This document shows positions 17,857-26,910 of a stretch of DNA of 64,000 nt, in pieces. The notes below the pieces were generated by a model. It was not told the origin of the DNA. It ran no database searches and was given only the letters and a program-made list of their open reading frames with translations. Within the stretch, counting starts at the first letter, position 1; each line of letters opens with the position of its first letter. This DNA is from Candidatus Uabimicrobium amorphum. Its GTDB lineage: Bacteria; Planctomycetota; Uabimicrobiia; Uabimicrobiales; Uabimicrobiaceae. The DNA is taken from assembly GCF_009002475.1 (NCBI RefSeq), contig NZ_AP019860.1, positions 434,001 to 498,000 on the forward strand, written 5' to 3'. Made by a program: the position numbers and the translations under genes.

Positions 17857-18419
17857 TACTTTTTCCTTAAAAACCACAACTCTGCCGAGCCATATTCGCG
17901 CTTACTCTCCACTTCTAAGGATTGTGGAATAGGACATCCTGACATAGCGTGGCGTCGACAATGTAAGATTAGTAAACTGTTCTGCTCTCCAACACTCTGT
18001 AATAAATCGGCAATAAAATCTAGTGTTTTTTTTCGCTCACAAGGATGGTCAATATATTTATATGGTGGGTCCATAAAAATGATATCGAATTTTTGTTCTC
18101 CTAAGGCTTTGGCGACAAAAAAAGCGCTTTTGCTGATCAACTTGCACGTTTGTAATTGTGACTTTTCAATATTTGCTTTTAAGGCCGGAAGCGCATGGCG
18201 ACCATTTTCTACAAAGTAGCATTGTTGTGCTCCACGAGATAAAGCTTCTAATCCCAGGGCTCCACTGCCGGAAAAACAGTCTAAAATACGCGCATCTTCA
18301 ATTTCGTAACCAATGATATTAAACATTGCGAGTTTTATTCTCTCAATCATTGGACGGGTCTTCATACCTTTGGGGCTTACTAAATTCATACCTTTTTTAC
18401 TACCACCGCAAATTCTCAT
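17856..18419 (-). CDS. rsmD: 16S rRNA guanine-966 N2-methyltransferase
   Basis: 187 residues, the usual size. It begins MRICGGSKKGMNL, has the RsmD motif TRPMIERIKLAMFNII, the SAM-binding motif LDCFSGSGALGLEALSRGA, and the N-methylating catalytic motif DPPY (within IIFMDPPYKYI). RsmD methylates G966 of 16S rRNA during 30S assembly. It overlaps the upstream ABC gene by four bases and the downstream ade start by one base, so all three are probably translationally coupled. Confidence 0.94.
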   Translation of the reverse strand: MRICGGSKKGMNLVSPKGMKTRPMIERIKLAMFNIIGYEIEDARILDCFSGSGALGLEALSRGAQQCYFVENGRHALPALKANIEKSQLQTCKLISKSAFFVAKALGEQKFDIIFMDPPYKYIDHPCERKKTLDFIADLLQSVGEQNSLLILHCRRHAMSGCPIPQSLEVESKREYGSAELWFLRKK

Positions 18420-19834
18420 TGTTGTACTTCTTTCATTGATCCCTGACTTAGTAGATAATCTCTATCGCAAAAATCGCGAAGCAAATCTTGGCCGTGTGCG
18501 ATCCATAGCACTGCGAAGTTTTCTTGTTCCGCGAATAAGGATACAAACAAGGTCATTATTTTATAACGCAGCGGTATGTGTATTCCAGCGAAAATTTCAT
18601 CGAGTAAGAATAAATGACTATGTTGTGGATCGCGCAGTCCATATAGCTTAAATTTTAGCAGCGTACGTAAAAGCGCAACGCGTTTTTGTTGGCCATACGA
18701 AATTTGCTTAGGGTTGCACTCATAGATACGCGTGGGAATTTCTAGTAAAGGATACCATTTATCACAAAAATTTTGTAATTCATCGCAAAAACGTACGTCG
18801 CAGTTGATCACTTCTTGAAGAATTTTTTTCACAGTATGATTGTAATTAAATGAGTGAAATGAGTCTTGGTACACAAGATGAATGTACTTTTGGTAGGCAA
18901 TGACTTGTTGTGATATGTCGTTTTCTTCCCAGTAGATTTTTCCAGAGTTTATCTTTTGTAATCCAGAGAGTATATTCATAAATGTTGTTTTGCCACTGCC
19001 GTTTTTACCCTGTAAATGAACCCATGTTCCGTTTTCGATGTAAAAATCAATGTCTTTTAAAATTTCGTGTTTACCAAAGTTTTTTTGAATGTTATGCGCC
19101 TCAAGTATCTTTTGCCCTGTGGTCACGTCGCGTTTGACGGCATCTTGATTGTCAGCATATTGTTGAAAATAATAGCGATTTTCGCGTGGAATGAGCGATT
19201 CATAATCAAAAATTTCATGCGAAATAATAACAATAGATAAATTTTTCTGTGCAGGTAAATTTTGCAAAAATTGCAGTAGTTTTTTACGCGTCTCGCGATC
19301 GAGAGATGCCGTTGGTTCATCAAAAATAAGTAAATGGGGTGAACAAGCGAGTGCTAGGGCAATTGTTGCTCTTTGTCTCTGGCCCGCAGAAAGTGATGAA
19401 ATGGCAATGTCCACTTTATCCAGTGGAAACTCTACACACTCTAACAATTGATTCATGGGCTGTGGTTCGTTTAAGTCTATAACTCGTTGGAGTTGCGTAC
19501 GTAACGTTTCAAAAGGATTCAATGTTTGGTAGGGATCTTGCGGGACATAGACTATCTTTTTTCCAAGTATGTGTTGTTGGAAAAATTTTGCATTCCTGTT
19601 GTGTAAAGAAATAGTCTCTTCGGCATAAAACCATATCTCGCCTTGGATGTACTCTTTGGGTAGAAAACCTACAAGACTTTTGGCTAAAGTTGTTTTACCG
19701 CAACCGGTTTCCCCAAAAATACCAAAGATTGTTTTGTTGTATATTTGAATATTGACGTTGCTGAATAATGCTTCTTCTTGTTGAGGAAATTGTATTGCGA
19801 GGTTTTTAATTTCTAACAGTAATTCTTGGGACAT
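18416..19834 (-). CDS. Duplicated ABC-transporter ATPase, Dpp/Opp-like
   Basis: 472 residues containing two ABC ATPase domains in one chain. Domain 1 (about 5-230): Walker A GETGCGKTT, signature LSAGQRQR, Walker B LLIFDEPTASLD and H-loop ISHE. Domain 2 (about 245-470): Walker A GKNGSGKTT, signature-like ISYGQQKR, Walker B LFLLDEIFAG and AHGQ. The pattern YVPQDPYQTLNPF matches oligopeptide/nickel ATPases (DppD-DppF or OppD-OppF fused). In the second domain the signature serine-glycine-glycine is changed and Walker B is followed by Ile instead of Pro, so one site may be weaker. No permease or binding-protein gene is adjacent, so partner and substrate are unknown. It overlaps rsmD by four bases. 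Confidence 0.85.
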   Translation of the reverse strand: MSQELLLEIKNLAIQFPQQEEALFSNVNIQIYNKTIFGIFGETGCGKTTLAKSLVGFLPKEYIQGEIWFYAEETISLHNRNAKFFQQHILGKKIVYVPQDPYQTLNPFETLRTQLQRVIDLNEPQPMNQLLECVEFPLDKVDIAISSLSAGQRQRATIALALACSPHLLIFDEPTASLDRETRKKLLQFLQNLPAQKNLSIVIISHEIFDYESLIPRENRYYFQQYADNQDAVKRDVTTGQKILEAHNIQKNFGKHEILKDIDFYIENGTWVHLQGKNGSGKTTFMNILSGLQKINSGKIYWEENDISQQVIAYQKYIHLVYQDSFHSFNYNHTVKKILQEVINCDVRFCDELQNFCDKWYPLLEIPTRIYECNPKQISYGQQKRVALLRTLLKFKLYGLRDPQHSHLFLLDEIFAGIHIPLRYKIMTLFVSLFAEQENFAVLWIAHGQDLLRDFCDRDYLLSQGSMKEVQQ

Positions 19835-19856
19835 GATATTTTCTCTATTAAAAATA

Positions 19857-19985
19857 CGTGACCGCGACCCTGACCGTGACCGTAGTCGTAATCGTAACCG
19901 TAGTCGTAATTGATTTAAAAAAATATTCGGTCACAGTCACAGTCAGAGGCACGGTGACGATTACGGTTACGGTCACGATTAGCGA
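19857..19985. repeat. Inverted pair of CGTGAC/CGTAAT hexamer arrays
   Basis: The left arm (19857-19916) is a run of six-base units of the form CGTGAC, CGTAGT, CGTAAT and CGTAAC. The right arm (about 19930-19985) is the inverted pattern (GTCACA, GTCACG, ATTACG and so on). About a dozen A-rich bases separate the arms. Individual units vary but the six-base phase is kept, so transcripts could fold into a long imperfect stem. It lies between the end of the pseudokinase gene (19989) and the start of the ABC gene (19834), where it might end transcription. Confidence 0.75.
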
Positions 19986-19988
19986 TAA

Positions 19989-22900
19989 CTAGTCGATAGT
20001 TGTTTTATCTGCGATTTGCTCGTATTCGTAGGGTATTTCCCATTCCCAATCGATTTCCCAAATTCCGATCTTGCCTTCCATGGTACCGCTGAGAACGCGT
20101 CTACCTTCCTCAAGCATAATCAAATTTGTGATGCGCCCATCTGCGGTGGTAATACCATCGCAGCACTCGCAGTTCATAATATCCCAGACCAATATATTGT
20201 TGTCATAACTAGCTGAGATAGCAAAGCGATCATCAGGTGTGATGAGTATTTGAGTTACATCGTCTTCGTGATTCTCTAAGACACCACGGCATTCACCTGT
20301 TTCTAACTCCCACACACGGATGGTTTTGTCTAAACTTGTGGAAACTATTGTTTTGCCATCGTGGGAAACACTAATGGTATTTATCCAACTTGTGTGACCT
20401 GAAAATTTGCGTACAAAAGAGCCGTCTTCTAAATTCCACAAGTATAGAACGTGGTCCCAGCCACCCGAAACCATGTAGGGGCTATTGGGCACAACAGCAA
20501 TACAACTTACGTGTTCGCGGTGACGTTCTAGGGTATACAGGCATTTGCCTGTTTCGATGTCCCAAATGCGAATACTGCGGTCATGGCTGCTGCTGATAAT
20601 TTGCTCTTTTTGTGGTAAAACCTCTAAGTTGTTGACAATGTCGGTGTGGTTGGTCAAATTGTGTACTACGTCTCCACTTTTTGTTTCCCAGATGATGATA
20701 GATCCATCGCGACTACCAGAAATAATTTTTCGTCCGTCACCGGAAAATTTGACTTTTTCCACCCAGTGTTTATGGCCTGTTAGGCTATAGATACACTGTC
20801 CAGTTTGCAGTTCCCATAAACGAATGGTGTTGTCGCGGCTTCCCGAAATCAAGAAACGTTTGTTTGCGCTAATATCTATACTCGTGATATAGTCGCTGTG
20901 TCCTTTTAAAACGTCGGTCTTCTTCATTTCTTCTTCATTCCATAAAGAAATAGATCCGTCGTAACTGGCTACGGCGAGTATATCGTTGTCTACAGTGTTG
21001 GCAAAAACGCTGATGGCATTTTTGTGTGGGCTAAGAGTTCGCGGACTCCATATTTTTCGCGTTTTATTACGTTTAAAGTTATTTTGAATGGCTGTGGAGG
21101 CGATAACTTCCAAAATACGGTTGTTCTTTTCAAACTCTTTCATTTCCTGTATTTCACGGAACAGCTCAAAAGAACGTGCCACATTACCCTCTTTAATGTG
21201 TTGTTGCGCTTTTCCGAAAAGTTTACCGATAAGTCGCTGTTCGAGAATATTACCAAAACTCTGAAGCTTTGGACTCTCAATCATATAACTCAGTGGTGGT
21301 TCTTTGAAGTTTGGACATACTTCTGTTGTGATGTCTTTCCACACGCGCAAAACCGGATCGTCACCACCTGAAAGCATGTAGGATTCGTCTTTGGTCATCG
21401 CAATGGCACTGACCAAGTCTGTATGTCCCTCCAGAGAGTTTAGGCACTCTCCGCTGTCCATATCCCACATTTTGATGGTGTGGTCCCAACTACCGGAGAC
21501 GATTGTTTGTGTCTGTGCTCCAATCTTCAAACACGTGACACTAACAGCGTGGCCTTCTAGAGAGTTAATGCAATCGCCACTTTCGATGTCCCATATCAAT
21601 ATATTCTTGTCTTCGCCAGCGGAAATCACTTTTTTACTATCTGGGGAAATAACCACAGAGTTTATAATACCGCTATGCCCTTCTAGTACTTGTATACATT
21701 GGCAAGTTTCCACATCCCAAACACGTAGAGTCTGATCCCAACTCGCAGAAACAGCATACTTACCGTTGTCCGAAACAACAAGGAAGTTGACACCGTCGCT
21801 GTGCCCTTCGAGTATTCCTAAACATTCTCCAGATTCGATGTTCCATATCCCTACATTGTGGTCTTCACCACCCGAGAATATTTTTTGACCGTTCGGTGTT
21901 ACGGCGACACACAAGACTTTATCCGTATGTCCTTTGAGAACTTTGTGACAGACGAGTCCTCCTAGGTCCCAAATGCGTATGGTTTTGTCGACACTACCAG
22001 TAGCGATATAACCTGTTTTTGTCAATTCTAAACACGTAATATGAGAAACATGGCCTTCCAATTGGCAAACGCGCTGATTGGCAATCAGATCCCAAACATC
22101 GATGATATTACCATCGTTAATAGAAATGGCGAAGTGACCATCATGACTGATGCGTAAATCTGTAATGCGCTCGCTGTCGGTTTCAAAAATTTTCTTGTTT
22201 TTACCGGTGGCAATTTCCCATACGAAAATTTGTGGTGTATCTCCGGCGGCAACTGCAAAACGATCATCAGGAGAAATCGCAATGCAATGTACGCCTTTTT
22301 CGTGACCTGGTAAGCTACGTGTGTAGCGCCAATTGGAACGATCGGTAATGGGTGTGCCTTTTGTTGTTGGTGGCGCACCATGTGTGAGTTCGTAACCGTG
22401 CTTGACACGTGGTACAGCACCTACTTCCCACAGTTTGTCATAAAGGCTCTTGCCTCTTTCGTAGTCTTGAGTCGCTTTTCCGTAGACTTTGATGTATTTG
22501 CTAATTGCTGAGGTGATTTCTGCGAGTTGTAGCAGTGGCCAAAAGTCATCATCTTTTTCTTTGACCATTTTCTGAAAGTGCTCTTGGGCTTCTTTTACTT
22601 TACCACGGTGTGCCATGGCCAAACCCAGGCCTAGCTTTAAGGCGCGGTTTGTATCAAAAAGTTCGCATCCTTTTTCGAACGATTCTTGCGCACTTTTGAA
22701 CTTGCGCAGATTTAAATAGCACTTTCCTAGGTTGAAATGATCCTTTGCAGTGCTATTTTCAGAATCGACAAAAGTTTGTAAAACCGTAATCGCTTCTTCG
22801 TATTTACCTAAGCGTTCTAAAAAACTAGATTTGAGATTGAGAAGTTCTTTGTTGCGCGGATAATCATGTAGTATGAATTCTAATTCCTCTAGCGCTTCTT

Positions 22901-24083
22901 CCAAAAAACCGCCGTATTCTAAACAAATCTTGGCACGATAATACGCGATAACTTGTGGATCTGCTTCCAAGAGAGCCGCTGTTTGATTTAGCAGATGGGC
23001 GATGGTGTTTTTTCTTTTACGCAGACGTAGTAATTCGAAGTTGATGACAGCTCCGGCGCATGCGGGGTCAGACTCAACGGCATCTTGCAAATACTGTTCG
23101 GCTTTTTCTTCCTCCCCTAAGTCAAGAAGAGCTAGTGCACGATTGTTGAGATCGATAGCCATAAGTGTACTGTGCTCAGGTTCTTGACGTGGATAGTCAA
23201 ATCCGGTGAAGTCTTCGTAGAGATGTGTTAACGTTTCATTGATGAGTGCAAAGTCCCGTGGTCGATCTTCTGGGTTGGGTGAAATGCACGACATGATAAT
23301 TTGTGAAAATTCTTTTGGTATTGAATTTAACACTTGACTAGGGTTACGAGGAGGTTGTGTCATCGCAACTGTCTTGTATTTTTCTATATTACTTGCTTCA
23401 AGACTTTTTCCTGGTAGTTTAAAAGGTAATTCACCTAGGCACAACTCGTAGAGAATGACCCCGTAGGCGTACATATCTACTGTGTGTTGCAAAGGAGCAT
23501 TTACGTCGAGTTGTTCAGGGGCCATGTATGGTGTATACGTTCCCAATTCTTCGCGCAAACGAAAATCAGAAATTTTGACCTTGTAATCGTCGGTAATAAA
23601 GATATTACCAGGTCGTAAATCCCCGTGAAGTAGTCCTTTGCTATGAGCGTGATTCATTCCCCATCCTAATTGGATGGCAACATCAAGAATCGTTTCTACG
23701 TCGAGAGTCGCTTCACTGCGAAAACTGATCAATGTTTTTGCTCTTACATATTCGACAAACAAGCGCGACACATCTTCTGTTGTTTTTGTGTAGTAGGCAC
23801 TTACGATGTTCGGGTGCTTTTCTAAATTGACCCAGCGTTCTGCCTGACTAAAAAACGTCGCTTGCTCTTCTTTCTTGAGTTGAGCACGCACCGCCAGATG
23901 AATATTCCATTGACTGTGTCGCACTTTGTAAATGATTTTGTTCTCATCTTCTGCAAGTATTTCTTGAATTTCATACTTGTTGTCTATGGTATTGCCAATT
24001 TCCCACTTTTCTTCCGAGGAAGACTGCTTTTCTGATTTTATAGACGATAATTTTTCTGGGGAATATAATAGTTTGTATTCCAT
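19989..24083 (-). CDS. Predicted pseudokinase with TPR and 16 WD40 repeats
   Basis: 1364 residues, no signal peptide or membrane span. Residues about 35-290 have the kinase fold, but key residues are altered: the glycine loop is LAEDEN, the VAIK lysine is Arg66 (LAVRA), HRD is HGD (153-155), and DFG is DFR (173-175). APE (188-190) and the later helices remain. ATP binding and transfer are therefore doubtful. TPRs fill about 300-540. Two blocks of eight WD40 repeats follow (about 590-960 and 1070-1350, each repeat ending in the IWD/VWE type), separated by a roughly 100-residue helical linker, giving two propellers. This looks like a scaffold. GGGACC precedes the ATG. It lies 27 bases after the aminotransferase gene. 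Confidence 0.88.
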   Translation of the reverse strand: MEYKLLYSPEKLSSIKSEKQSSSEEKWEIGNTIDNKYEIQEILAEDENKIIYKVRHSQWNIHLAVRAQLKKEEQATFFSQAERWVNLEKHPNIVSAYYTKTTEDVSRLFVEYVRAKTLISFRSEATLDVETILDVAIQLGWGMNHAHSKGLLHGDLRPGNIFITDDYKVKISDFRLREELGTYTPYMAPEQLDVNAPLQHTVDMYAYGVILYELCLGELPFKLPGKSLEASNIEKYKTVAMTQPPRNPSQVLNSIPKEFSQIIMSCISPNPEDRPRDFALINETLTHLYEDFTGFDYPRQEPEHSTLMAIDLNNRALALLDLGEEEKAEQYLQDAVESDPACAGAVINFELLRLRKRKNTIAHLLNQTAALLEADPQVIAYYRAKICLEYGGFLEEALEELEFILHDYPRNKELLNLKSSFLERLGKYEEAITVLQTFVDSENSTAKDHFNLGKCYLNLRKFKSAQESFEKGCELFDTNRALKLGLGLAMAHRGKVKEAQEHFQKMVKEKDDDFWPLLQLAEITSAISKYIKVYGKATQDYERGKSLYDKLWEVGAVPRVKHGYELTHGAPPTTKGTPITDRSNWRYTRSLPGHEKGVHCIAISPDDRFAVAAGDTPQIFVWEIATGKNKKIFETDSERITDLRISHDGHFAISINDGNIIDVWDLIANQRVCQLEGHVSHITCLELTKTGYIATGSVDKTIRIWDLGGLVCHKVLKGHTDKVLCVAVTPNGQKIFSGGEDHNVGIWNIESGECLGILEGHSDGVNFLVVSDNGKYAVSASWDQTLRVWDVETCQCIQVLEGHSGIINSVVISPDSKKVISAGEDKNILIWDIESGDCINSLEGHAVSVTCLKIGAQTQTIVSGSWDHTIKMWDMDSGECLNSLEGHTDLVSAIAMTKDESYMLSGGDDPVLRVWKDITTEVCPNFKEPPLSYMIESPKLQSFGNILEQRLIGKLFGKAQQHIKEGNVARSFELFREIQEMKEFEKNNRILEVIASTAIQNNFKRNKTRKIWSPRTLSPHKNAISVFANTVDNDILAVASYDGSISLWNEEEMKKTDVLKGHSDYITSIDISANKRFLISGSRDNTIRLWELQTGQCIYSLTGHKHWVEKVKFSGDGRKIISGSRDGSIIIWETKSGDVVHNLTNHTDIVNNLEVLPQKEQIISSSHDRSIRIWDIETGKCLYTLERHREHVSCIAVVPNSPYMVSGGWDHVLYLWNLEDGSFVRKFSGHTSWINTISVSHDGKTIVSTSLDKTIRVWELETGECRGVLENHEDDVTQILITPDDRFAISASYDNNILVWDIMNCECCDGITTADGRITNLIMLEEGRRVLSGTMEGKIGIWEIDWEWEIPYEYEQIADKTTID

Positions 24084-24110
24084 ACTTGGTCCCGTTGAAA
24101 ATGGATTTTG

Positions 24111-25325
24111 CTATGTTTTTAAATACTTTTGCATAAAGTTTTCAATATTACTACAAGCTTTTTCGAGTATTTCAGGTTGTGGCAAAAAGACAAGGCGAAA
24201 ATGTCCGGCAGAAGCAAGGTCTCCAAAACCCGATCCTGGCACGAGAACAACACCTGTTTCCAAAACCAAATCTTTGATAAATTTGTCATCGGCAACATCT
24301 ATCTCTATTTTGGGAAAAACATAGAAGGTACCTTTTGGTTTGACACAAGAAATTCCCGTAATGTTATTCAAGCGATCGCACACAACGTCACGTCGCTTTT
24401 GCAATTTGGCAATTGCTGGAGGCAAATGTTTGTGCTCGCCTTCTAGGGCAACTGGAATCGCATACTGCAACGGATGATTGATGCAAAGTCGCGCCCGTAC
24501 CATTTTTTGCATGGCATCAATATAAGATTGTATATGTTGCGGACCGCTAATCACTGCCCATCCGATTCGCCACCCAGGAGATAAATAGCACTTTGACAAT
24601 CCATTAAAGGTGACAATCGGTACATCATCGGCCAAAGAGGCTGTAGGAATGTGTTCGTTGCCGTCGAAAGTGAGACGATCGTAAATCTCATCAGAAAAAA
24701 TGACCAAGCGGTGCTTACGCGCTAGTTCGATAATTTCGAGTAGTACTTCGCGGCCATACATCGCTCCTGTCGGATTATTTGGATTTATAAGTACAATGGC
24801 CTTAGTGCGCTCATCGATAGACTTAGCGATGTACTCTACATCTGGTTGCCAACCGTCTTCTTCATTTAATGGATAAAATTTTGATTGTAAATTTAATTTA
24901 CTGTTGAGAGCTGAATACAGTGGATATCCCGGTGAAGGAATAATGATATTATCCCCCGGATCTGCTAAAGCGGCCAAACAGGTTTCGATTGCTTCGCTAG
25001 CGCCATACGATGTAAATACATCGCGAACATTTTTGAAACCTTTACGATGTGCATCTGCACGGATTGCGTCAAGTGCCGATGGAATTCCCGGTGAAGGAGC
25101 GTAACCATTTTTGTCATTGCGCATCGCTTCACAAGCAGCATCTATTAGCTCGGGTGGTGTATCAAAGTCATAAATATTCGGATCACCGATATTTAGGTAT
25201 ATCATATCTTTTCCTGCTGCTTTTGCTTTATCCGCAACCAAAATGATGTCGCGAACAGCATATGTAATTTCTTCTGTTCTTTTAGCAACAGGCCATGCAT
25301 TGTTGTCTGGCATAATTAAACTCAA
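24111..25325 (-). CDS. Class I/II aminotransferase, AlaA-like
   Basis: About 400 residues of a PLP fold-type I aminotransferase. Visible: NIGDPNIYDFDTPPELI at the N-terminus, the NPNNPTGA motif, SDEIYDRLTFD with the PLP-binding Asp and Tyr, GLSKCY with the Schiff-base lysine, GWRIGW, and FRLVFLPQ with the substrate-binding arginine. The set matches alanine/aspartate-type transaminases such as AlaA. Start choice is uncertain: TTG at 25325 and ATG at 25313 are both in frame and neither has a clear Shine-Dalgarno; ATG 25313 (MPDNNAWP) is equally likely. It is upstream of the pseudokinase gene and may share its message. Confidence 0.9.
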   Translation of the reverse strand: MSLIMPDNNAWPVAKRTEEITYAVRDIILVADKAKAAGKDMIYLNIGDPNIYDFDTPPELIDAACEAMRNDKNGYAPSPGIPSALDAIRADAHRKGFKNVRDVFTSYGASEAIETCLAALADPGDNIIIPSPGYPLYSALNSKLNLQSKFYPLNEEDGWQPDVEYIAKSIDERTKAIVLINPNNPTGAMYGREVLLEIIELARKHRLVIFSDEIYDRLTFDGNEHIPTASLADDVPIVTFNGLSKCYLSPGWRIGWAVISGPQHIQSYIDAMQKMVRARLCINHPLQYAIPVALEGEHKHLPPAIAKLQKRRDVVCDRLNNITGISCVKPKGTFYVFPKIEIDVADDKFIKDLVLETGVVLVPGSGFGDLASAGHFRLVFLPQPEILEKACSNIENFMQKYLKT

Positions 25326-25403
25326 TATTCAAAAAAAATGTACGTCAACCAAAATAAATTGTGATTGAGTATAGCATTTTGTTTCAGGCATTCCAACAAA
25401 AAT

Positions 25404-25447
25404 AATCCCAGTCCCAATCTCAATCCCTATCCTGATCCCGTTCCCGA
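25404..25447. repeat. AATCCC hexamer array
   Basis: Seven consecutive six-base units, AATCCC, AGTCCC, AATCTC, AATCCC, TATCCT, GATCCC and GTTCCC, then GAAATA. The phase is exact and the variation is mostly in the first two bases. It sits just upstream of the aminotransferase gene and beside the transposase island. No inverted partner is seen nearby. Confidence 0.7.
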
Positions 25448-25464
25448 AATAAGAGGATTTTTAT

Positions 25465-25798
25465 CACTTGTTTTAGAGGTGTTGTTACGACGAGCTATAA
25501 AGATGGCCTGTTTAAATTTCTATGATGTCACTTGTTTTAGAGGTGTTTATAGAGGTGTTTAGAGGTGACAGACTCAAGATGTTTGTTTGTTTTTAGAAAG
25601 GTGACAGACTCAAGATCTATGATGTAACTTGTTTTAGAGGTGGCATACTCAAGACGTTTTAGAAAGGTGTTTAGAAAGGTGACAGACTCAAGATCCAAAG
25701 TTCTGTCGAAAGCATGCGTATAATAAATTTAAAGGTTTCGAAAGGTGACAGACTCAAGATCCAAAGTTCTGTCGAAAGCATGCGTATAATAAATTTAA
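25465..25798 (+). repeat. Upstream REP-like array of the RAYT island
   Basis: The 16-mer GTGACAGACTCAAGAT occurs exactly at 25565-25580, 25601-25616, 25679-25694 and 25745-25760, with a variant (GTGGCATACTCAAGAC) at 25640-25655. Most copies are preceded by TTAGAAAG or TTAGAGG. CTTGTTTTAGAGGTG recurs around 25468, 25531 and 25628. A perfect 59-bp direct repeat is present as 25674-25732 and 25740-25798, the second copy ending 30 bases before the transposase start. Confidence 0.85.
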
Positions 25799-26619
25799 CA
25801 ACTTTATTTTTATTGTACGGAGGAACACATGCGTCCAGCTAGGATTTCAATGATGAATGGTCTATACCATATAACAACAAGATGTGACAACAAAAACTTC
25901 TATTTCCAAGAAGACGAAGATTTTAGGGAATACCTTAATATTGTTGATAGAGCACGTCAAAAATATGCTTTTAAACTCCACGCCTATTGTTTGACAAGCA
26001 ATCATGTCCATTTACTCATCTCTACTCCCATAGAAGACAATTTGTCTAAGTTGATGCAGTACATCAACGGCCTATACGCTAGAAACTACAATTATAGACA
26101 TAAAAGAACCGGGCATTTCTGGGGGGAGAGGTTTTATTCAACTATTGTTGAGTCAGAGGCTCAACTACTGAATATCATTTTTTATATTGAATTAAATATG
26201 ACAAGAAATGGCGTAACCCGTCATCCAAAAGAATGGAAATGGAGTAGTTATAGTCAGCATGTAAAAGGTGAAGGTACTATCTCTATTGATTTTCATGAAA
26301 TTTATTTGCGTCTGGGTAACACAATGAAACAAAGAAGGAAAAAATATATTGCGATGATGGAGGAAAAGATGATGCAAAAAGGATTACTATCTAAACAACC
26401 TCATTTTACTTATGGTTTAATATTTGGTTCAGAATCGTTCATCAAGAACATCGTTACCAGATATGCACCCCACAACTACTACAAAAACAGAAAAAGCTAT
26501 TCTATTGATTCTCAAACTGCATGCTTGAGAAAACCTAATACTTGAGTCAAACTATTTTTAATTTTGTAATATGATTTGTTACGAGCTATAGAGATGGTCT
26601 GTTTAAATTTCTATGATGT
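25490..26619 (+). mobile_element. RAYT locus bounded by 39-bp direct repeats
   Basis: Two 39-base sequences beginning ACGAGCTATA (25490-25528 and 26581-26619) match at 37 positions and flank the RAYT gene in direct orientation. Between them lie the upstream short-repeat array and the transposase. Whether the direct repeats are true boundaries or two copies of a dispersed repeat cannot be decided from one locus. RAYTs are normally domesticated, single-copy relatives of IS200/IS605 transposases that spread nearby REP sequences rather than whole-element insertion sequences. Confidence 0.55.
25829..26545 (+). CDS. REP-associated tyrosine transposase (RAYT, Y1 HUH)
   Basis: 238 residues, full length for the family. 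It starts at ATG 25829 behind CGGAGG. The HUH motif is HVH (His59 and His61 in SNHVHLL) and the candidate nucleophile is Tyr119 in FYIELNMTRNG, the place of the Y-x-x-NPVRAG motif of RAYTs. The N-terminus (MMNGLYHITTRCDN) and GHFWGERFYS are also family features. Such enzymes nick single-stranded REP hairpins. No pseudogene signs. The stop TGA lies in CTTGAGTC, resembling part of the inverted form of the upstream repeat. The gene is flanked on both sides by short-repeat arrays of opposite orientation. Confidence 0.93.
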   Translation: MRPARISMMNGLYHITTRCDNKNFYFQEDEDFREYLNIVDRARQKYAFKLHAYCLTSNHVHLLISTPIEDNLSKLMQYINGLYARNYNYRHKRTGHFWGERFYSTIVESEAQLLNIIFYIELNMTRNGVTRHPKEWKWSSYSQHVKGEGTISIDFHEIYLRLGNTMKQRRKKYIAMMEEKMMQKGLLSKQPHFTYGLIFGSESFIKNIVTRYAPHNYYKNRKSYSIDSQTACLRKPNT

Positions 26620-26745
26620 ACATTTTTTATACACACTTCAGCTATTAATTCAATTTTTTCATACTCGTACAATATTCTAAGCATATATTTTGTAAATAGA
26701 ATTTCAATTTGATTGACGATTCGTTGATATTCTCTTTTGGTCTTT

Positions 26746-26910
26746 GTTAAATTATATGAGTATGTCACTATATTTAAAAATTAAATTATATGAGTATGTC
26801 GCTATATTTAAACACTATATTTGAAAATGAGTCTGGCACTAATCACTCTCAAACACTATATTTGAAAATGAGTCTGGCACTATTTAATACTTTTTCTAAT
26901 AGTCTGTCAC
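26746..26910 (-). repeat. Downstream REP-like array, inverted relative to upstream
   Basis: Five copies of an 11-mer related to GAGTCTGTCAC, the reverse complement of the upstream GTGACAGACTC, lie at 26758-26768, 26792-26802, 26829-26839, 26870-26880 and 26900-26910, with one or two changes each. They are embedded in two tandem pairs of about 30 bases: one with TTAAATTATATGAGTATGTC twice, and one with ACACTATATTTGAAAATGAG twice. The rest of the 562-base spacer to the lipase gene is AT-rich without a credible ORF. Confidence 0.75.

Noticed and set aside
25565..25760. CRISPR array
   Set aside because: The 16-mer repeats at fairly regular spacing look CRISPR-like, but the repeat is too short, the spacing is uneven, two copies lie in a 59-bp duplication with the same flank, and no cas genes are present.
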